Origin: Kocuria rosea
Lineage (GTDB): Bacteria > Actinomycetota > Actinomycetes > Actinomycetales > Micrococcaceae
Direction: 5' to 3'
DNA length: 64,000 nucleotides
Assembly (NCBI RefSeq): GCF_006094695.1
Contig: NZ_CP035103.1
Location: forward strand, 2,542,001-2,606,000
The position numbers were made by a program, and so were the translations under genes. Of the stretch, positions 10,111 to 21,022 are shown in pieces. Below the pieces are notes generated by a model. The model saw only the letters and a list, made by a program, of their open reading frames with translations, was not told where the DNA came from and ran no database searches. Every line of letters starts with the position of its first letter. The stretch's first letter is position 1.

Positions 10111-10150
10111 CGGTCGCGGGTCCACGGGCGCGCCGGGAGCCCGGCGGGTG

Positions 10151-10372
10151 TCAGTCCCGGGGCGGGCGGTCCACGCCCCACCAGCGGGACTCGGGGACGT
10201 CCTGGGCCCGGCAGAGGGCGAACCACACGGTCCGCGGGTCGACGCCGGCCTCGATGGCCTCGGCGGCCGTGCGGTGCTCGAGCTCCCCGAGCACCAGGTC
10301 CCGGGCCAGGACCCTGCTGTAGCCCGCGCCGAACTCGTCGGCCATGAGCTGCCAGAAGCTGCTCAGCCTCAT
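10151..10372 (-). CDS. DUF3046 domain protein
   Basis: Small 73-residue protein starting MRLSSFWQLM, with DPRTVWFALC and a tryptophan-rich end (ESRWWGVD), matching the DUF3046 family found next to recA in many actinobacteria. Function unknown. It lies between clgR and recA, with hairpins on both sides. Confidence 0.85.
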   Translation of the reverse strand: MRLSSFWQLMADEFGAGYSRVLARDLVLGELEHRTAAEAIEAGVDPRTVWFALCRAQDVPESRWWGVDRPPRD

Positions 10373-10451
10373 CCGCGTCCTCCTTCGTCGTGCTGCCGGC
10401 CGGGGGTCGTGCCCGTCCATCCTGCCATCCGGGCGGCGGGGCCGGCACAGG

Positions 10452-10491
10452 CCGGAGGGCCCGGCGGTCCTGGGACCGACGAGCCCTCCGG
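10452..10491 (-). terminator. Hairpin downstream of clgR
   Basis: Nine-base outer stem CCGGAGGGC/GCCCTCCGG with an inner GGTCC/GGACC stem. A second small hairpin (10503-10520) sits just before it, directly after the clgR stop. No U-tract, as is common for high-GC actinobacterial terminators. Confidence 0.5.
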
Positions 10492-10526
10492 GACGTCGTG
10501 GGCGGGCGGCGGGCCGCCCGGGCGGA

Positions 10527-10958
10527 TCAGCGGGCGCCGGCCGCGGCGGCCTCGCCGCCGTTGACCCGGCCGAACTCCCGCGAGTACTGCTCGGTGAGGT
10601 CGCTGGGCACGGTGTCCGGGACCAGGAGGCCCTCGGCGTAGGCCAGCCGGTCCGCGACCTCGCGCAGCATCTGGGACATCGGGATGTCGAGCGCGGCGCA
10701 GATCGACGCGAGCAGCTCGGAGGAGGCCTCCTTCTGTCCGCGCTCCACCTCGCTGAGGTAGCCGAGGGAGACGCGGGCGCTGTGCGAGACCTCTCGGAGG
10801 GTGCGTCCCTGGCGCTGGCGGACGCTGCGCAGGACCTCACCGATCTCCTGGCGGAGTACACCCATCTTCATGTCCTTCGTCTCGGTGCTGTCGTCCTCGT
10901 CGAGGCCCACGTCCTTCCAACGGACGACGCCATTGACGGACACGGGTTGCTTGGTCAT
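10527..10958 (-). CDS. clgR: ClgR-type HTH transcriptional regulator
   Basis: XRE-family activator of Clp protease and stress genes. The helix-turn-helix spans roughly residues 42-75 ([20 protein letters not shown]), followed by the diagnostic [19 protein letters not shown]. 143 residues. ATG 10958 is chosen over the ORF extension because the homologous region begins there. The family is itself a Clp substrate; this protein ends AAAAGAR, an alanine-rich tail that could be a degron (inference). Located between pncC and DUF3046, the standard actinobacterial position. Confidence 0.9.
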   Translation of the reverse strand: MTKQPVSVNGVVRWKDVGLDEDDSTETKDMKMGVLRQEIGEVLRSVRQRQGRTLREVSHSARVSLGYLSEVERGQKEASSELLASICAALDIPMSQMLREVADRLAYAEGLLVPDTVPSDLTEQYSREFGRVNGGEAAAAGAR

Positions 10959-11104
10959 GTGAATCGCTCGTCTCCTCGTGTGTGCGGCAGCTTCACCGCC
11001 TGCTGCGGGCGGTGCCTCGGCGCCGGCCGGTCGACATCTTGACTTCGATCGGCTCAACTCGAGCCTGCGATCATTGCTAACCCCGCTGACGGTTCCATTC
11101 TTCC

Positions 11105-11117
11105 CCGCAGGAGGCGG
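11105..11117. promoter_or_regulatory. Possible ClgR operator upstream of clgR
   Basis: CCGC-N5-GCGG palindrome, which contains the CGC-N5-GCG core described for ClgR sites, about 150 bases upstream of the clgR start and overlapping the upstream side of the pncC end. The inner positions do not match the full published consensus, and such palindromes are frequent at this GC content. Confidence 0.25.
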
Positions 11118-11121
11118 TTTT

Positions 11122-11616
11122 TCACTGTGAGTTGGCTGGGAGCACCAGGGCCGCCGTGAGCCGCTCGAGGGCGGCGCGCACGGCGGCCGCCCGGATCTCC
11201 GCCCGGCCCCCCGCCGCGGCCAGCTCGTGGACGGTGGACCCGCCCGGTCCGGCGACGCCCACGTAGACCGTGCCCACCGGCTTGCCGTCGTGCGGCTCGG
11301 GGCCGGCGGCGCCCGTGGTGGAGACGGCCCAGTCCGTGCCGAGGCGGCGGCGGGCGCCCTCCGCCATGGCGACCGCGACCTCGGGGTCGACGGAGCCCCG
11401 CTCGGCGAGCAGCCGGGCCGGCACGCCGAGGACCTCGGTCTTGACCCGGTTGGAGTAGGAGACGACCGCGCCCTCGAAGCAGGCCGAGGCCCCGGGGACG
11501 TCGACGACGGCGGCGGCCAGCGCTCCCCCGGTGAGGGACTCCGCGGTCGCGACCGTCAGCGCCCGGCGGACGGCCTCCTCGACGAGCGCCCGGGCGGCCG
11601 GCTGCGGCTCCGTCAC
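11122..11616 (-). CDS. pncC: CinA C-terminal-type nicotinamide-nucleotide amidohydrolase
   Basis: PncC/CinA-C domain enzyme that deamidates NMN to nicotinate mononucleotide in pyridine-nucleotide recycling. Motifs [24 protein letters not shown] and [22 protein letters not shown] are intact. 164 residues: the domain stands alone, without the N-terminal MoCF-like half of full CinA. GTG start overlaps the pgsA stop by four bases (GTGA), so it is coupled to pgsA. Confidence 0.88.
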   Translation of the reverse strand: MTEPQPAARALVEEAVRRALTVATAESLTGGALAAAVVDVPGASACFEGAVVSYSNRVKTEVLGVPARLLAERGSVDPEVAVAMAEGARRRLGTDWAVSTTGAAGPEPHDGKPVGTVYVGVAGPGGSTVHELAAAGGRAEIRAAAVRAALERLTAALVLPANSQ

Positions 11617-12218
11617 GCCGCGTTCCGCCCGGCCAGCGCCCGGCGGCGCAGCTGGACCGCCTTGACCACGTAGTCCACGCCGGTCACGACCGTGACCACG
11701 AGGGCCGCCCCCATCGCGATCCAGCCCAGCCACGGCCACCACGCGCCCACCAGGGGCACCAGCGGGAGCAGCAGGAGCAGGAGCGCCACGGTCTGCAGGA
11801 CGGTCTTGAGCTTGCCGCCCTTCGAGGCGGCCATGACGCCGTAGCGGATGACGACGAAGCGCAGGAGCGTGATCCCCCACTCGCGGACGAGGATCACCAC
11901 GGTCACCCACCACCACAGCTCGCCGAGCATCGAGAGCACCACGAACGCGGCGCCGGTCAGCAGCTTGTCGGCGATGGGGTCGGCGATCTTGCCGAAGCTG
12001 GTGATCAGCCCGCGGGCCCGGGCGATGTCGCCGTCGAGCTTGTCCGTGTACATGGCGACCGCGAAGACCGCCAGGGCGGCCCACCGCATGCCCAGGGAGT
12101 CCTCCCCCTGGGTGCCTCCCACCCACAGGAACCACACGAAGAAGGGCACCAGCACGATGCGCAGGGCGGTCAGCGCGTTCGGCAGGTTGAGGTTGGACGC
12201 CGGGTCCGCGGGGCTCAT
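11613..12218 (-). CDS. pgsA: CDP-diacylglycerol--glycerol-3-phosphate 3-phosphatidyltransferase
   Basis: Membrane enzyme that makes phosphatidylglycerol phosphate. The CDP-alcohol phosphotransferase signature DG-x2-AR-x8-G-x3-D-x3-D is seen in DGDIARARGLITSFGKIADP. Four to five hydrophobic segments in 201 residues. Lies 37 bases downstream of ftsK and overlaps pncC. Confidence 0.9.
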   Translation of the reverse strand: MSPADPASNLNLPNALTALRIVLVPFFVWFLWVGGTQGEDSLGMRWAALAVFAVAMYTDKLDGDIARARGLITSFGKIADPIADKLLTGAAFVVLSMLGELWWWVTVVILVREWGITLLRFVVIRYGVMAASKGGKLKTVLQTVALLLLLLPLVPLVGAWWPWLGWIAMGAALVVTVVTGVDYVVKAVQLRRRALAGRNAA

Positions 12219-12255
12219 CTGGTGCTCGCTTCCTGGTGGGTGGGACGGGGTCGGC

Positions 12256-15246
12256 TCAGCGGCCGGTCAGCTGCCAGGCGTCCTCGGACTCCTCGGGGTC
12301 CTCGGCGCCGTCGCCGTGGTCGGTCGCGGTCCGGGCCAGCGAGGCCTCGACCGGGTCCTCGCCGTAGTCGACCGACCCGCCGGCGCCGGCCGGCGGCGCG
12401 GGCGGCTCCTCGCCCCGGAGCACGGCGAGGGTCGCGGCGAGGTCGTCGGGCTTGACGAGCACGTCCCGCGCCTTGGACCCCTCGGAGGGCCCGACGACGC
12501 CGCGGGACTCCAGCAGGTCCATGAGCCGGCCGGCCTTGGCGAAGCCGACGCGCAGCTTGCGCTGGAGCATGGAGGTGGACCCGAACTGCGTGGTCACCAC
12601 GAGCTCGGTGGCCTGCAGGAGGACGTCGAGGTCGTCCCCGATGTCCTCGTCGATGGTCTTCTTGGGGGCCTCCTGCACCACGTCCTGGCGGTAGTGCGCC
12701 TTCATCTGGCCCTTGACGTGGTCGACGACCTCGTGGATCTCCGACTCGGTGACCCACGCGCCCTGCACGCGCATCGGCTTGGAGGCGCCCATGGGCAGGA
12801 ACAGGGCGTCGCCCTGGCCGATGAGCTTCTCGGCGCCCGGCTGGTCCAGGACCACGCGGGAGTCGGTGACCGAGGACGTCGCGAACGCCATCCGGGAGGG
12901 CACGTTGGCCTTGATCAGACCGGTGACCACGTCCACGGAGGGCCGCTGGGTGGCGAGCACCAGGTGGATGCCGGCGGCACGGGCGAGCTGGGTGATCCGC
13001 ACGATCGCGTCCTCGACGTCGCGCGGGGCGACCATCATCAGGTCCGCGAGCTCGTCGACGATCACGAGCAGGTACGGGTACGGCCGGATCACGCGCTTCG
13101 AGCCGGGCTCGGGCTGGACCTTGCCGTTGCGCACGGCCTTGTTGAAGTCGTCGACGTGCTTGTACCCGTAGTGCGAGAGGTCGTCGTAGCGGGCGTCCAT
13201 CTCCCGCACGACCCACTGCAGCGCCTCGGCGGCCTTCTTGGGGTTCGTGATGATGGGGGTTATCAGGTGGGGCACGCCCTCGTAGGCGGTCAGCTCGACC
13301 CGCTTCGGGTCGACCATGACCATCCGCACCTCGTCCGGGGTGGCGCGCATCAGGAGCGAGACGATCATCGAGTTCACGAAGCTCGACTTGCCCGCGCCGG
13401 TGGCGCCGGCGACGAGCAGGTGCGGCATCTTCGCGAGGTTGGCCACCACGTAGCCGCCCTCGACGTCCTTGCCCACGCCCATGACCATGGGGTGCTCCGT
13501 CTTGCGGGCGTTGTGCGAGCGCAGGACGTCGCCCAGGGACACGGTCTCGCGGTCGGTGTTCGGGATCTCGATGCCGATCGCGGACCGGCCGGGGATCGGC
13601 GAGAGGATGCGCACGTCCGCGGAGGCCACGGCGTAGGCGATGTTCTTGGACAGCGCCGTGACGCGCTCGACCTTGGTGCCGGAGCCCAGCTCGATCTCGT
13701 ACCGGGTGACGGTGGGCCCGCGGGAGAAGCCGGTGACCACGGCGTCCACGTTGAACTGCTCCAGCACGCTCGTCAGGGAGGCGACCACGGCGTCGTTGGC
13801 CTCGGAGCGCTCCTTGGGCGGCGGTCCCTGCACGAGCGCGCCGGCCGCGGGCAGGGAGTAGGCGATGTCGCCCTCGAGCTTGAGCTGCTCCGCGCGGGCG
13901 GGGATGGGCGACTCGGGGGTGTGGGTGCGGGCGGTGACGGACGTGGAGCCGGTGGGCTCGGCGGCCACGTCCTCCAGCGCCGGGGAGCCGGAGCCCGCGG
14001 CGGTGTCCGCGGCCGGCTCGAGGCCCTGCTCCCGGCGCAGCCGGCGGGCGGCGAGCTGCTCCTGGGTGGGCCGCTTCTGCCCCGGCCGGGGGACGTCGCC
14101 CCTCTGCTCCGCGGCGGCGGCCGGCTCGGCGGATCCCGCCGCCCCCGCCGTTCCCGCCGTTCCCGCCGCGGCGGCCCGCTGCCGGGCGGCGCGCGCGGAG
14201 TCGACGTCGAAGACGCGGGTGGGCGCCTGGCCGTCGGCGGCCTCCTCCGCGACGACGGCGCGCTCGAAGGCCTCGTCCCCGCGGTAGCCGTCGAGGGCGC
14301 GGCGCTCGGCCTCGGCCGCCTTGCGCTCGCGGCGCTTCTCGCGGCGGGTCTTGGCCGCCTCGGCGCGCGCGGCGTGCTCGTCCAGGTAGGAGCGGTCGTG
14401 CCGGGCGGCGGACACGTCGGTCGCGGAGACGGGCCCGTCCTGGCCCATGAGCCGCCAGTAGCCCTGCCGCAGTCGCGGCAGGATGAGGTTGACGGGCGTC
14501 GCGGTGACCACGAGCACGGACAGGAACAGGGCCGCGACGAAGATCGCGCCGGCGCCGACCGGGGTGATGAGGGCGCTCAGCGGGTCGGCGGCGAGGAATC
14601 CCACGTAGCCGCCGGCGCTCCGGAGCGCCTCCTGGCCCTGGCTCGGGGACGGCTGCCCCAGGAGCACGTGCGCGAGGCCGGAGCCGGCGACGACGGCGGC
14701 GCCCAGCCCGATCGCGATGCGGTTGTTGGCCGAGGTGTCCTCGGGGTGGCGGAAGCGGCGCAGGGCGAAGCCCACGAGGGGCAGCGGCAGCACCAGGGAC
14801 GTCCAGCCGAAGGTCCCCGCGAGGACCTCGTGCACCGCCACGGCGGGGACCGCCAGCCACGGCGCGGACGCGCCGGGCAGGTTCCACCACTCGACGGCCG
14901 CGGCGAGCAGGCCCAGCAGCAGCAGGAAGAGGGCGCCGCCGTCGCGCAGCGACTCCGCGGGCACGTCCGTGCGCAGGGTGCCCATGCGGCGCACGGCGCC
15001 GCCGACCACGTGGGCGAGGGCCGTCCAGACGCCTCCGACGGCGCGGGCGCACCAGGCCAGGGCGGCGCCCGTGCCGTGCAGCACCCGCGGGGAGCTCGCG
15101 GCGGGCGCCGCGGAGCCCCGTCCGGCGGTCGACGGACGGCGGGTGGAGGTGGACCGGCTGGATCCCGACGACCGCGCAGAAGACGTGCTGTTCTTGCCAC
15201 GCGACGTCGAGGCGCCCTTGCGGGCGGGGGAAGTACGAGTCGCCAT
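12256..15246 (-). CDS. ftsK: DNA translocase FtsK/SpoIIIE
   Basis: Septal DNA pump that clears chromosome ends during division. About 996 residues: a basic Ser/Thr/Arg-rich start, four or five membrane spans at roughly 60-240, a charged linker to about 430, a motor domain with Walker A GATGAGKSS near 614-622 and VDPKRVELTAYEGVPHL, and a C-terminal winged-helix gamma domain (QRKLRVGFAKAGRLMDLL). The linker holds AGTAGTAGAAGSAEPAAAAE-type alanine/glycine repeats. ATG at 15246 is used; an in-frame start six codons upstream is less likely. Confidence 0.95.
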   Translation of the reverse strand: MATRTSPARKGASTSRGKNSTSSARSSGSSRSTSTRRPSTAGRGSAAPAASSPRVLHGTGAALAWCARAVGGVWTALAHVVGGAVRRMGTLRTDVPAESLRDGGALFLLLLGLLAAAVEWWNLPGASAPWLAVPAVAVHEVLAGTFGWTSLVLPLPLVGFALRRFRHPEDTSANNRIAIGLGAAVVAGSGLAHVLLGQPSPSQGQEALRSAGGYVGFLAADPLSALITPVGAGAIFVAALFLSVLVVTATPVNLILPRLRQGYWRLMGQDGPVSATDVSAARHDRSYLDEHAARAEAAKTRREKRRERKAAEAERRALDGYRGDEAFERAVVAEEAADGQAPTRVFDVDSARAARQRAAAAGTAGTAGAAGSAEPAAAAEQRGDVPRPGQKRPTQEQLAARRLRREQGLEPAADTAAGSGSPALEDVAAEPTGSTSVTARTHTPESPIPARAEQLKLEGDIAYSLPAAGALVQGPPPKERSEANDAVVASLTSVLEQFNVDAVVTGFSRGPTVTRYEIELGSGTKVERVTALSKNIAYAVASADVRILSPIPGRSAIGIEIPNTDRETVSLGDVLRSHNARKTEHPMVMGVGKDVEGGYVVANLAKMPHLLVAGATGAGKSSFVNSMIVSLLMRATPDEVRMVMVDPKRVELTAYEGVPHLITPIITNPKKAAEALQWVVREMDARYDDLSHYGYKHVDDFNKAVRNGKVQPEPGSKRVIRPYPYLLVIVDELADLMMVAPRDVEDAIVRITQLARAAGIHLVLATQRPSVDVVTGLIKANVPSRMAFATSSVTDSRVVLDQPGAEKLIGQGDALFLPMGASKPMRVQGAWVTESEIHEVVDHVKGQMKAHYRQDVVQEAPKKTIDEDIGDDLDVLLQATELVVTTQFGSTSMLQRKLRVGFAKAGRLMDLLESRGVVGPSEGSKARDVLVKPDDLAATLAVLRGEEPPAPPAGAGGSVDYGEDPVEASLARTATDHGDGAEDPEESEDAWQLTGR

Positions 15247-15266
15247 GCTCCCAGGGTAGACCACGG

Positions 15267-15300
15267 CCTCCCCCCGTCAGCGGTGCCGCACGGGGGGAGG
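15267..15300 (-). terminator. Hairpin after the RNase J gene
   Basis: Ten-base perfect stem CCTCCCCCCG/CGGGGGGAGG with a 14-base loop, 10 bases beyond the RNase J stop and just before ftsK. No T-run. Confidence 0.5.
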
Positions 15301-15310
15301 GACCGGGGGC

Positions 15311-17002
<1,692 letters not shown>

Positions 17003-17015
17003 GGGACCCCTTTCG

Positions 17016-17972
17016 TCAGTCGATGGTCTCGAGGAGGGTGTCGGCGACGACCGAGCCCCGCAGGTCCGCGCGGATCAGGGCGGCCTCGGCCTCCGTGGGC
17101 GGGACGTGCGGGAGCCGCACGGTGTTGTGCGGCAGCCGGCCCTGCCACATGAGGATCGTCTTCGCCGCGACGGCGCCGGGGGCGCGGGTCATCGTGGCGC
17201 GGACGACGGGCTCGAGCTCGGCGTTGATCCGCCGGGCCGCGGCGAGGTCCTGGGCACGGACCGCGTCGACGAGCTCGCGGTACCGGGCGGTGGCCACGTG
17301 GGTGGTGACGCCGATGAGCCCGGCGGCGCCGATGGCCATCCAGGGCAGGGTCAGGCCGTCGTCGCCCGAGTAGTAGAGCAGGTCGGTCTCGGCCAGCACC
17401 CGGGTCGCGGCGACCAGGTCCGCCTTGGCGTCCTTGACGGCCACGATGTTGGGGTGCCCGGCCAGGGAGATGAGGGTCTCGGTCGCGATCGGGATGCCGG
17501 CGCGGCCGGGGATGTCGTAGAGCATGATCGGCAGGTCCACGGAGTCCGCGAGGCTGCGGAAGTGGGCCTCGACACCGGCCTGGGAAGGCTTGTTGTAGTA
17601 CGGGGTGACGATGAGCAGCCCGTCCATGCCGAGCTTCTCGGCCGCGCGGGAGAGGTAGCGGGAGTGCTCGGTGTCGTTGGAGCCGGTGCCCGCGAGCAGC
17701 GGCACGCGGGAGCCGACGGCCTCCTTCACCGCGCGGAACACGGAGAGGTTCTCCTCGTCGGTCATGGTGGAGTACTCCCCCGTGGTGCCGCACACCACGA
17801 GGCCGTCGCAGCCGTCGTCGACGAGCTGGACGGCCATGGCCGCGGTGGCGTCCAGGTCCACGGACCCGTCCGCGGCGAAGACGGTGATCATCGCGGTGAG
17901 CAGCGTCCCGAACAGGGGCTCGGACCGGGTCGCGGGGAGGTCGGCGGAGGAGGGCGAGGCGTTGGCAGTCAT
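17016..17972 (-). CDS. dapA: 4-hydroxy-tetrahydrodipicolinate synthase
   Basis: Condenses pyruvate with aspartate semialdehyde, the first committed step of lysine/diaminopimelate synthesis. GTTGEYSTMTDEE is the pyruvate-binding motif, MLYDIPGRAG carries the active-site Tyr, and IVAVKDAKADL holds the Schiff-base Lys. 318 residues. Co-directional with rnj downstream, and with dapB and the TPR membrane gene upstream. Confidence 0.94.
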   Translation of the reverse strand: MTANASPSSADLPATRSEPLFGTLLTAMITVFAADGSVDLDATAAMAVQLVDDGCDGLVVCGTTGEYSTMTDEENLSVFRAVKEAVGSRVPLLAGTGSNDTEHSRYLSRAAEKLGMDGLLIVTPYYNKPSQAGVEAHFRSLADSVDLPIMLYDIPGRAGIPIATETLISLAGHPNIVAVKDAKADLVAATRVLAETDLLYYSGDDGLTLPWMAIGAAGLIGVTTHVATARYRELVDAVRAQDLAAARRINAELEPVVRATMTRAPGAVAAKTILMWQGRLPHNTVRLPHVPPTEAEAALIRADLRGSVVADTLLETID

Positions 17973-18039
17973 GGGTGCCAGGTTACCGCCTCCGCGGCGG
18001 GGGCACCGGCGGGCGGGCGGCGGGGGCTCGCCACCACGG

Positions 18040-18672
18040 TCAGGCCCGGCCCTCGCCCGGGGGGTCGGCGGGCTCCACGTTGCGGGGGGTGCGCCCGCGG
18101 GAGAGGGCCACGGCGTCGCGCATCGCGGAGCGGGCGCGGGTCCGGTCCCCGGCGGCCGCGTAGGCCAGGGAGAGCCGGTACCAGTTGCGCCAGTCGCCCG
18201 GGTCCGCCTCGGTCTGCGCCCGGACGGCCCCGAAGCGCTCGTCGGCGGCCTCGCGCACGATGCGCCCGCCGGGGGTGCGCGGGAGGTCGTCGGGCGGCAG
18301 CCCGCCCTCCTCGTGCAGCGTCCGGCCGAGCTGCTCGGTCCGGACCCCGAACAGGATCTCGCGCACGAGCGCCCACACGCCCACGGCCGGGAGCACCAGC
18401 ATGGCGACGCCGAAGGCCTTGGCGATCCAGCCGTCCGTGCCCAGCAGCAGCACCGCGCGGTGCAGGCTCAGGCCCAGGTAGACGACGAGCAGCGTCACCA
18501 TGGCCGCGGCGAGCAGCTTCGCCTTGCTCGTGGACTCCAGGAGCGTGAAGACGCCCGCGAAGACGAGCACGGCGAGGATCCACAGCTTCGAGCCACCGGG
18601 GACGGGCAGCAGCCACAGGGTCAGCAGGGCCGCCGCGAGCAGGCCCCAGATCCAGGCCCGGATGGAGTCCAT
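18040..18672 (-). CDS. Membrane protein with C-terminal TPR-like segment
   Basis: 210 residues. Four hydrophobic segments at about 6-22, 30-46, 50-68 and 84-104 are followed by a cytoplasmic helical tail with NWYRLSLAYAAAGDRTRARSAM, which reads as one TPR-like unit. No catalytic motif is seen. The gene starts 5 bases after dapB and precedes dapA, so it is probably co-transcribed with both. Function unknown; a scaffold or envelope role is only a guess. Confidence 0.7.
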   Translation of the reverse strand: MDSIRAWIWGLLAAALLTLWLLPVPGGSKLWILAVLVFAGVFTLLESTSKAKLLAAAMVTLLVVYLGLSLHRAVLLLGTDGWIAKAFGVAMLVLPAVGVWALVREILFGVRTEQLGRTLHEEGGLPPDDLPRTPGGRIVREAADERFGAVRAQTEADPGDWRNWYRLSLAYAAAGDRTRARSAMRDAVALSRGRTPRNVEPADPPGEGRA

Positions 18673-18677
18673 CGGCG

Positions 18678-19481
18678 CTACAGCCCCAGGTCGAGGTAGC
18701 CCTCGAGCCCGTGCGTGAGCCCCTGGTGGGAGCCCACCTCCCGGACGCCGAGCACCACGCCGGTCATGAAGGAGATCCGGTCGAAGGAGTCGTGCCGGAT
18801 GGTGAGCTGCTCGCCGACGCCGCCCAGCAGCGTCTCCTGGTGGGCGACGAGCCCGCGCAGGCGCACGGAGTGCACCCGGACGTCCTCCACGAGCGCGCCG
18901 CGGGCCCCGCCCGGGTCCTGCTCCGTGGCGTCCGGCGACGGCGCGACCCCCGCGGCCCGCCGTGCCTGCCCGACGAGGGCGGCGGTGCGGGCTGCGGTGC
19001 CCGAGGGGGCGTCCACCTTGTCCGGGTGGTGCAGCTCGACGATCTCGACGGACTCGAAGAACCGGGCGGCCTGCGCGGAGAAGCGCATGGCCAGCACCGC
19101 GCCCACCGAGAAGTTGGGGGCGACGAGCACTCCCACCCCGGGGTGCTCGGCCAGCAGCGCCTCGAGCCGGTCCAGCCGCTCGGCGTCCCAGCCGGTGGTG
19201 CCCACGACGCAGTGCATGCCGTGCTGCACCGCGAAGCGGACGTTGGCCTCCGTGGCGGAGGGGACCGTGAGGTCGACCACGACCTCCGCGCCGGCGGCGA
19301 CCAGGGCCTGGAGGGAGTCCTCCCGGCCGAGCTCGGCGACGAGCTGGAGGCCCTCGGTGCGGCGCACCGCCTGCACGGCCTCGCTGCCCATCCGCCCGCG
19401 CGCGCCGAGCACGGCGACGCGCAGCTCGGCGGGGGCGGACGGCGGGGCGTCGGTGGTCACGGGGGCGGTGCGCTCGGTCAT
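18678..19481 (-). CDS. dapB: 4-hydroxy-tetrahydrodipicolinate reductase
   Basis: NAD(P)H-dependent second enzyme of the diaminopimelate branch. The dinucleotide-binding start VAVLGARGRMGSEAV and the substrate motif ELHHPDKVDAPSGTA with its catalytic HH pair and Lys are intact. 267 residues. ATG is preceded by GGAG. Confidence 0.94.
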   Translation of the reverse strand: MTERTAPVTTDAPPSAPAELRVAVLGARGRMGSEAVQAVRRTEGLQLVAELGREDSLQALVAAGAEVVVDLTVPSATEANVRFAVQHGMHCVVGTTGWDAERLDRLEALLAEHPGVGVLVAPNFSVGAVLAMRFSAQAARFFESVEIVELHHPDKVDAPSGTAARTAALVGQARRAAGVAPSPDATEQDPGGARGALVEDVRVHSVRLRGLVAHQETLLGGVGEQLTIRHDSFDRISFMTGVVLGVREVGSHQGLTHGLEGYLDLGL

Positions 19482-19511
19482 GGCTCCAACTCTAGGTCAC
19501 GGGAGGGGCGG

Positions 19512-19538
19512 CGCCGCCGCCGGCTCCCGGCGGCGGCG
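19512..19538 (-). terminator. Hairpin between the M16 peptidase gene and dapB
   Basis: Perfect 12-base stem CGCCGCCGCCGG/CCGGCGGCGGCG with a three-base loop, six bases past the M16 stop. No T-run. Confidence 0.55.
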
Positions 19539-19543
19539 TGCGG

Positions 19544-20968
19544 TCAGCGGCGGGTGGGCGCCACGATGGTGGTCACGACCGGGCCCTCGGCGAGCCACCC
19601 CGCGAGCTCCCGGACCTGCTCCGGGGTCACGGAGCGGACCCGGTCCAGGGACTCGTCGATGTCGAGGAACTCCCCGGACTTCAGCTCCGCGGAGCCCAGC
19701 CGGGACATCCGGGACCCGGTGTCCTCGAGGGCGAGCACGGTGCCCCCGCCCAGCTGGCCCACGACCTTGCGCAGCTCGTCCGCCCCGATGCCGTCCCGGG
19801 CGAGCGTCTCCAGCTCGCCGGCCATGAGCGCCAGGACCTCGTCGGTGCGCGCGGGCAGGCACCCGGCGTACATCCCGAAGTAGCCGGCGTCCGAGTAGGC
19901 GCCCGAGAAGGAGAACGTGCTGTAGGCCAGGCCGCGCTTCTCGCGGATCTCCTGGAACAGGCGGGAGGACATCCCGCCGCCCAGGGCCGCGTTGAGCACG
20001 GTCATCGCGAAGCGGCGGTCGTCCCCGGCCACGAGCCCGGGCCGGCCGACGACCACGTTGGTCTGCTCCACGGGCCGCTCCAGGAAGTGCTCGCCCCAGT
20101 CCGGCTCCAGGGGCGCGGGGGTGCGCTCGCGCCGCGGGAGGGGGGCCGCCGGGGCGGCCGGGTCCCAGCCCGCGCGCTCGAGGGCCTCGGCGACGAGGGC
20201 GACGACGACGTCGTGCTCGAGGCCGCCGGCGGCCGTGACCACGAGGCCCTCGGGCCGGTAGTGGCGGCGGTAGTGCTCGACCACCGCGTCACGGGGCACC
20301 GCGAGGATCTCCTCGGGGGTCCCGCCGATGGGCCGGCCGAGGGGGTGGGCCCCCAGCACCCGCTGGGTGAACTCCTCGAAGGCGACGTCCTCGGGGTCAT
20401 CCTTGTCCATCGCGAGCTCCTCGAGGATGACCCCCCGCTCCCGCTCGAGCTCGTCCGGGTCCAGGGCGGCCGACGTCACCATGTCGGTGATGACGTCGAT
20501 CGACATCGGCAGGTCCTCGGCCAGGACCCGCGCGTAGTAGCACGTGTGCTCCTTGGCCGTGGCGGCGTTGGACTCCCCGCCCACCTCGTCGAACGCCTCC
20601 GCGATCTGCAGCGCCGAGCGTCGCTCGGTGCCCTTGAACAGCAGGTGCTCGAGGAAGTGCGTGGAGCCCAGGCGGCCGGGCTGCTCGTCGCGGGAGCCGA
20701 CGCCGACCCAGAAGCCGACCGTCACGGCCCGCTGGGCGGGCATCCGCTCGGTGACCACCCGGGTGCCGCACGGCAGGACCGTGCGACGGACCACGTTGCC
20801 GCCGGCGCCCTCGTGGAGGGTGTGGCTGAACCCCGCGGCGGCCGTGGTCAGGGCCGCGGCCGCGGCGGAGGGGGAACTGCGGGGAACCGCCGAGAGGCGG
20901 GCGTCCGGGCCGGGGGTGCTCCCCGGGCCGCGGTCGCCCGCCTCCAGCGGCAGATCGACTGCCGTCAT
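19544..20968 (-). CDS. M16 family zinc peptidase
   Basis: Processing-protease-like insulinase family. The inverted zinc motif HxxEH is seen as THFLEHLLFKGT, with the downstream acidic ligand region TAKEHTCYYARVLAEDLP. 474 residues: one M16 catalytic half and one inactive half, as in bacterial PqqL/YmxG-like proteins. It follows pnp by 54 bases, the same neighbour relation as in many Gram-positives. Substrate unknown. Confidence 0.88.
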   Translation of the reverse strand: MTAVDLPLEAGDRGPGSTPGPDARLSAVPRSSPSAAAAALTTAAAGFSHTLHEGAGGNVVRRTVLPCGTRVVTERMPAQRAVTVGFWVGVGSRDEQPGRLGSTHFLEHLLFKGTERRSALQIAEAFDEVGGESNAATAKEHTCYYARVLAEDLPMSIDVITDMVTSAALDPDELERERGVILEELAMDKDDPEDVAFEEFTQRVLGAHPLGRPIGGTPEEILAVPRDAVVEHYRRHYRPEGLVVTAAGGLEHDVVVALVAEALERAGWDPAAPAAPLPRRERTPAPLEPDWGEHFLERPVEQTNVVVGRPGLVAGDDRRFAMTVLNAALGGGMSSRLFQEIREKRGLAYSTFSFSGAYSDAGYFGMYAGCLPARTDEVLALMAGELETLARDGIGADELRKVVGQLGGGTVLALEDTGSRMSRLGSAELKSGEFLDIDESLDRVRSVTPEQVRELAGWLAEGPVVTTIVAPTRR

Positions 20969-21022
20969 CCAGCTGTGCTGCTTTCTGTGCTCGTGCGGTG
21001 CTGTGCGCGGGACGGGCCCGGC

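Noticed and set aside
12215..15052. 945-residue minus-strand frame inside ftsK
   Set aside because: Out-of-frame reading of ftsK dominated by R, G, P and A.
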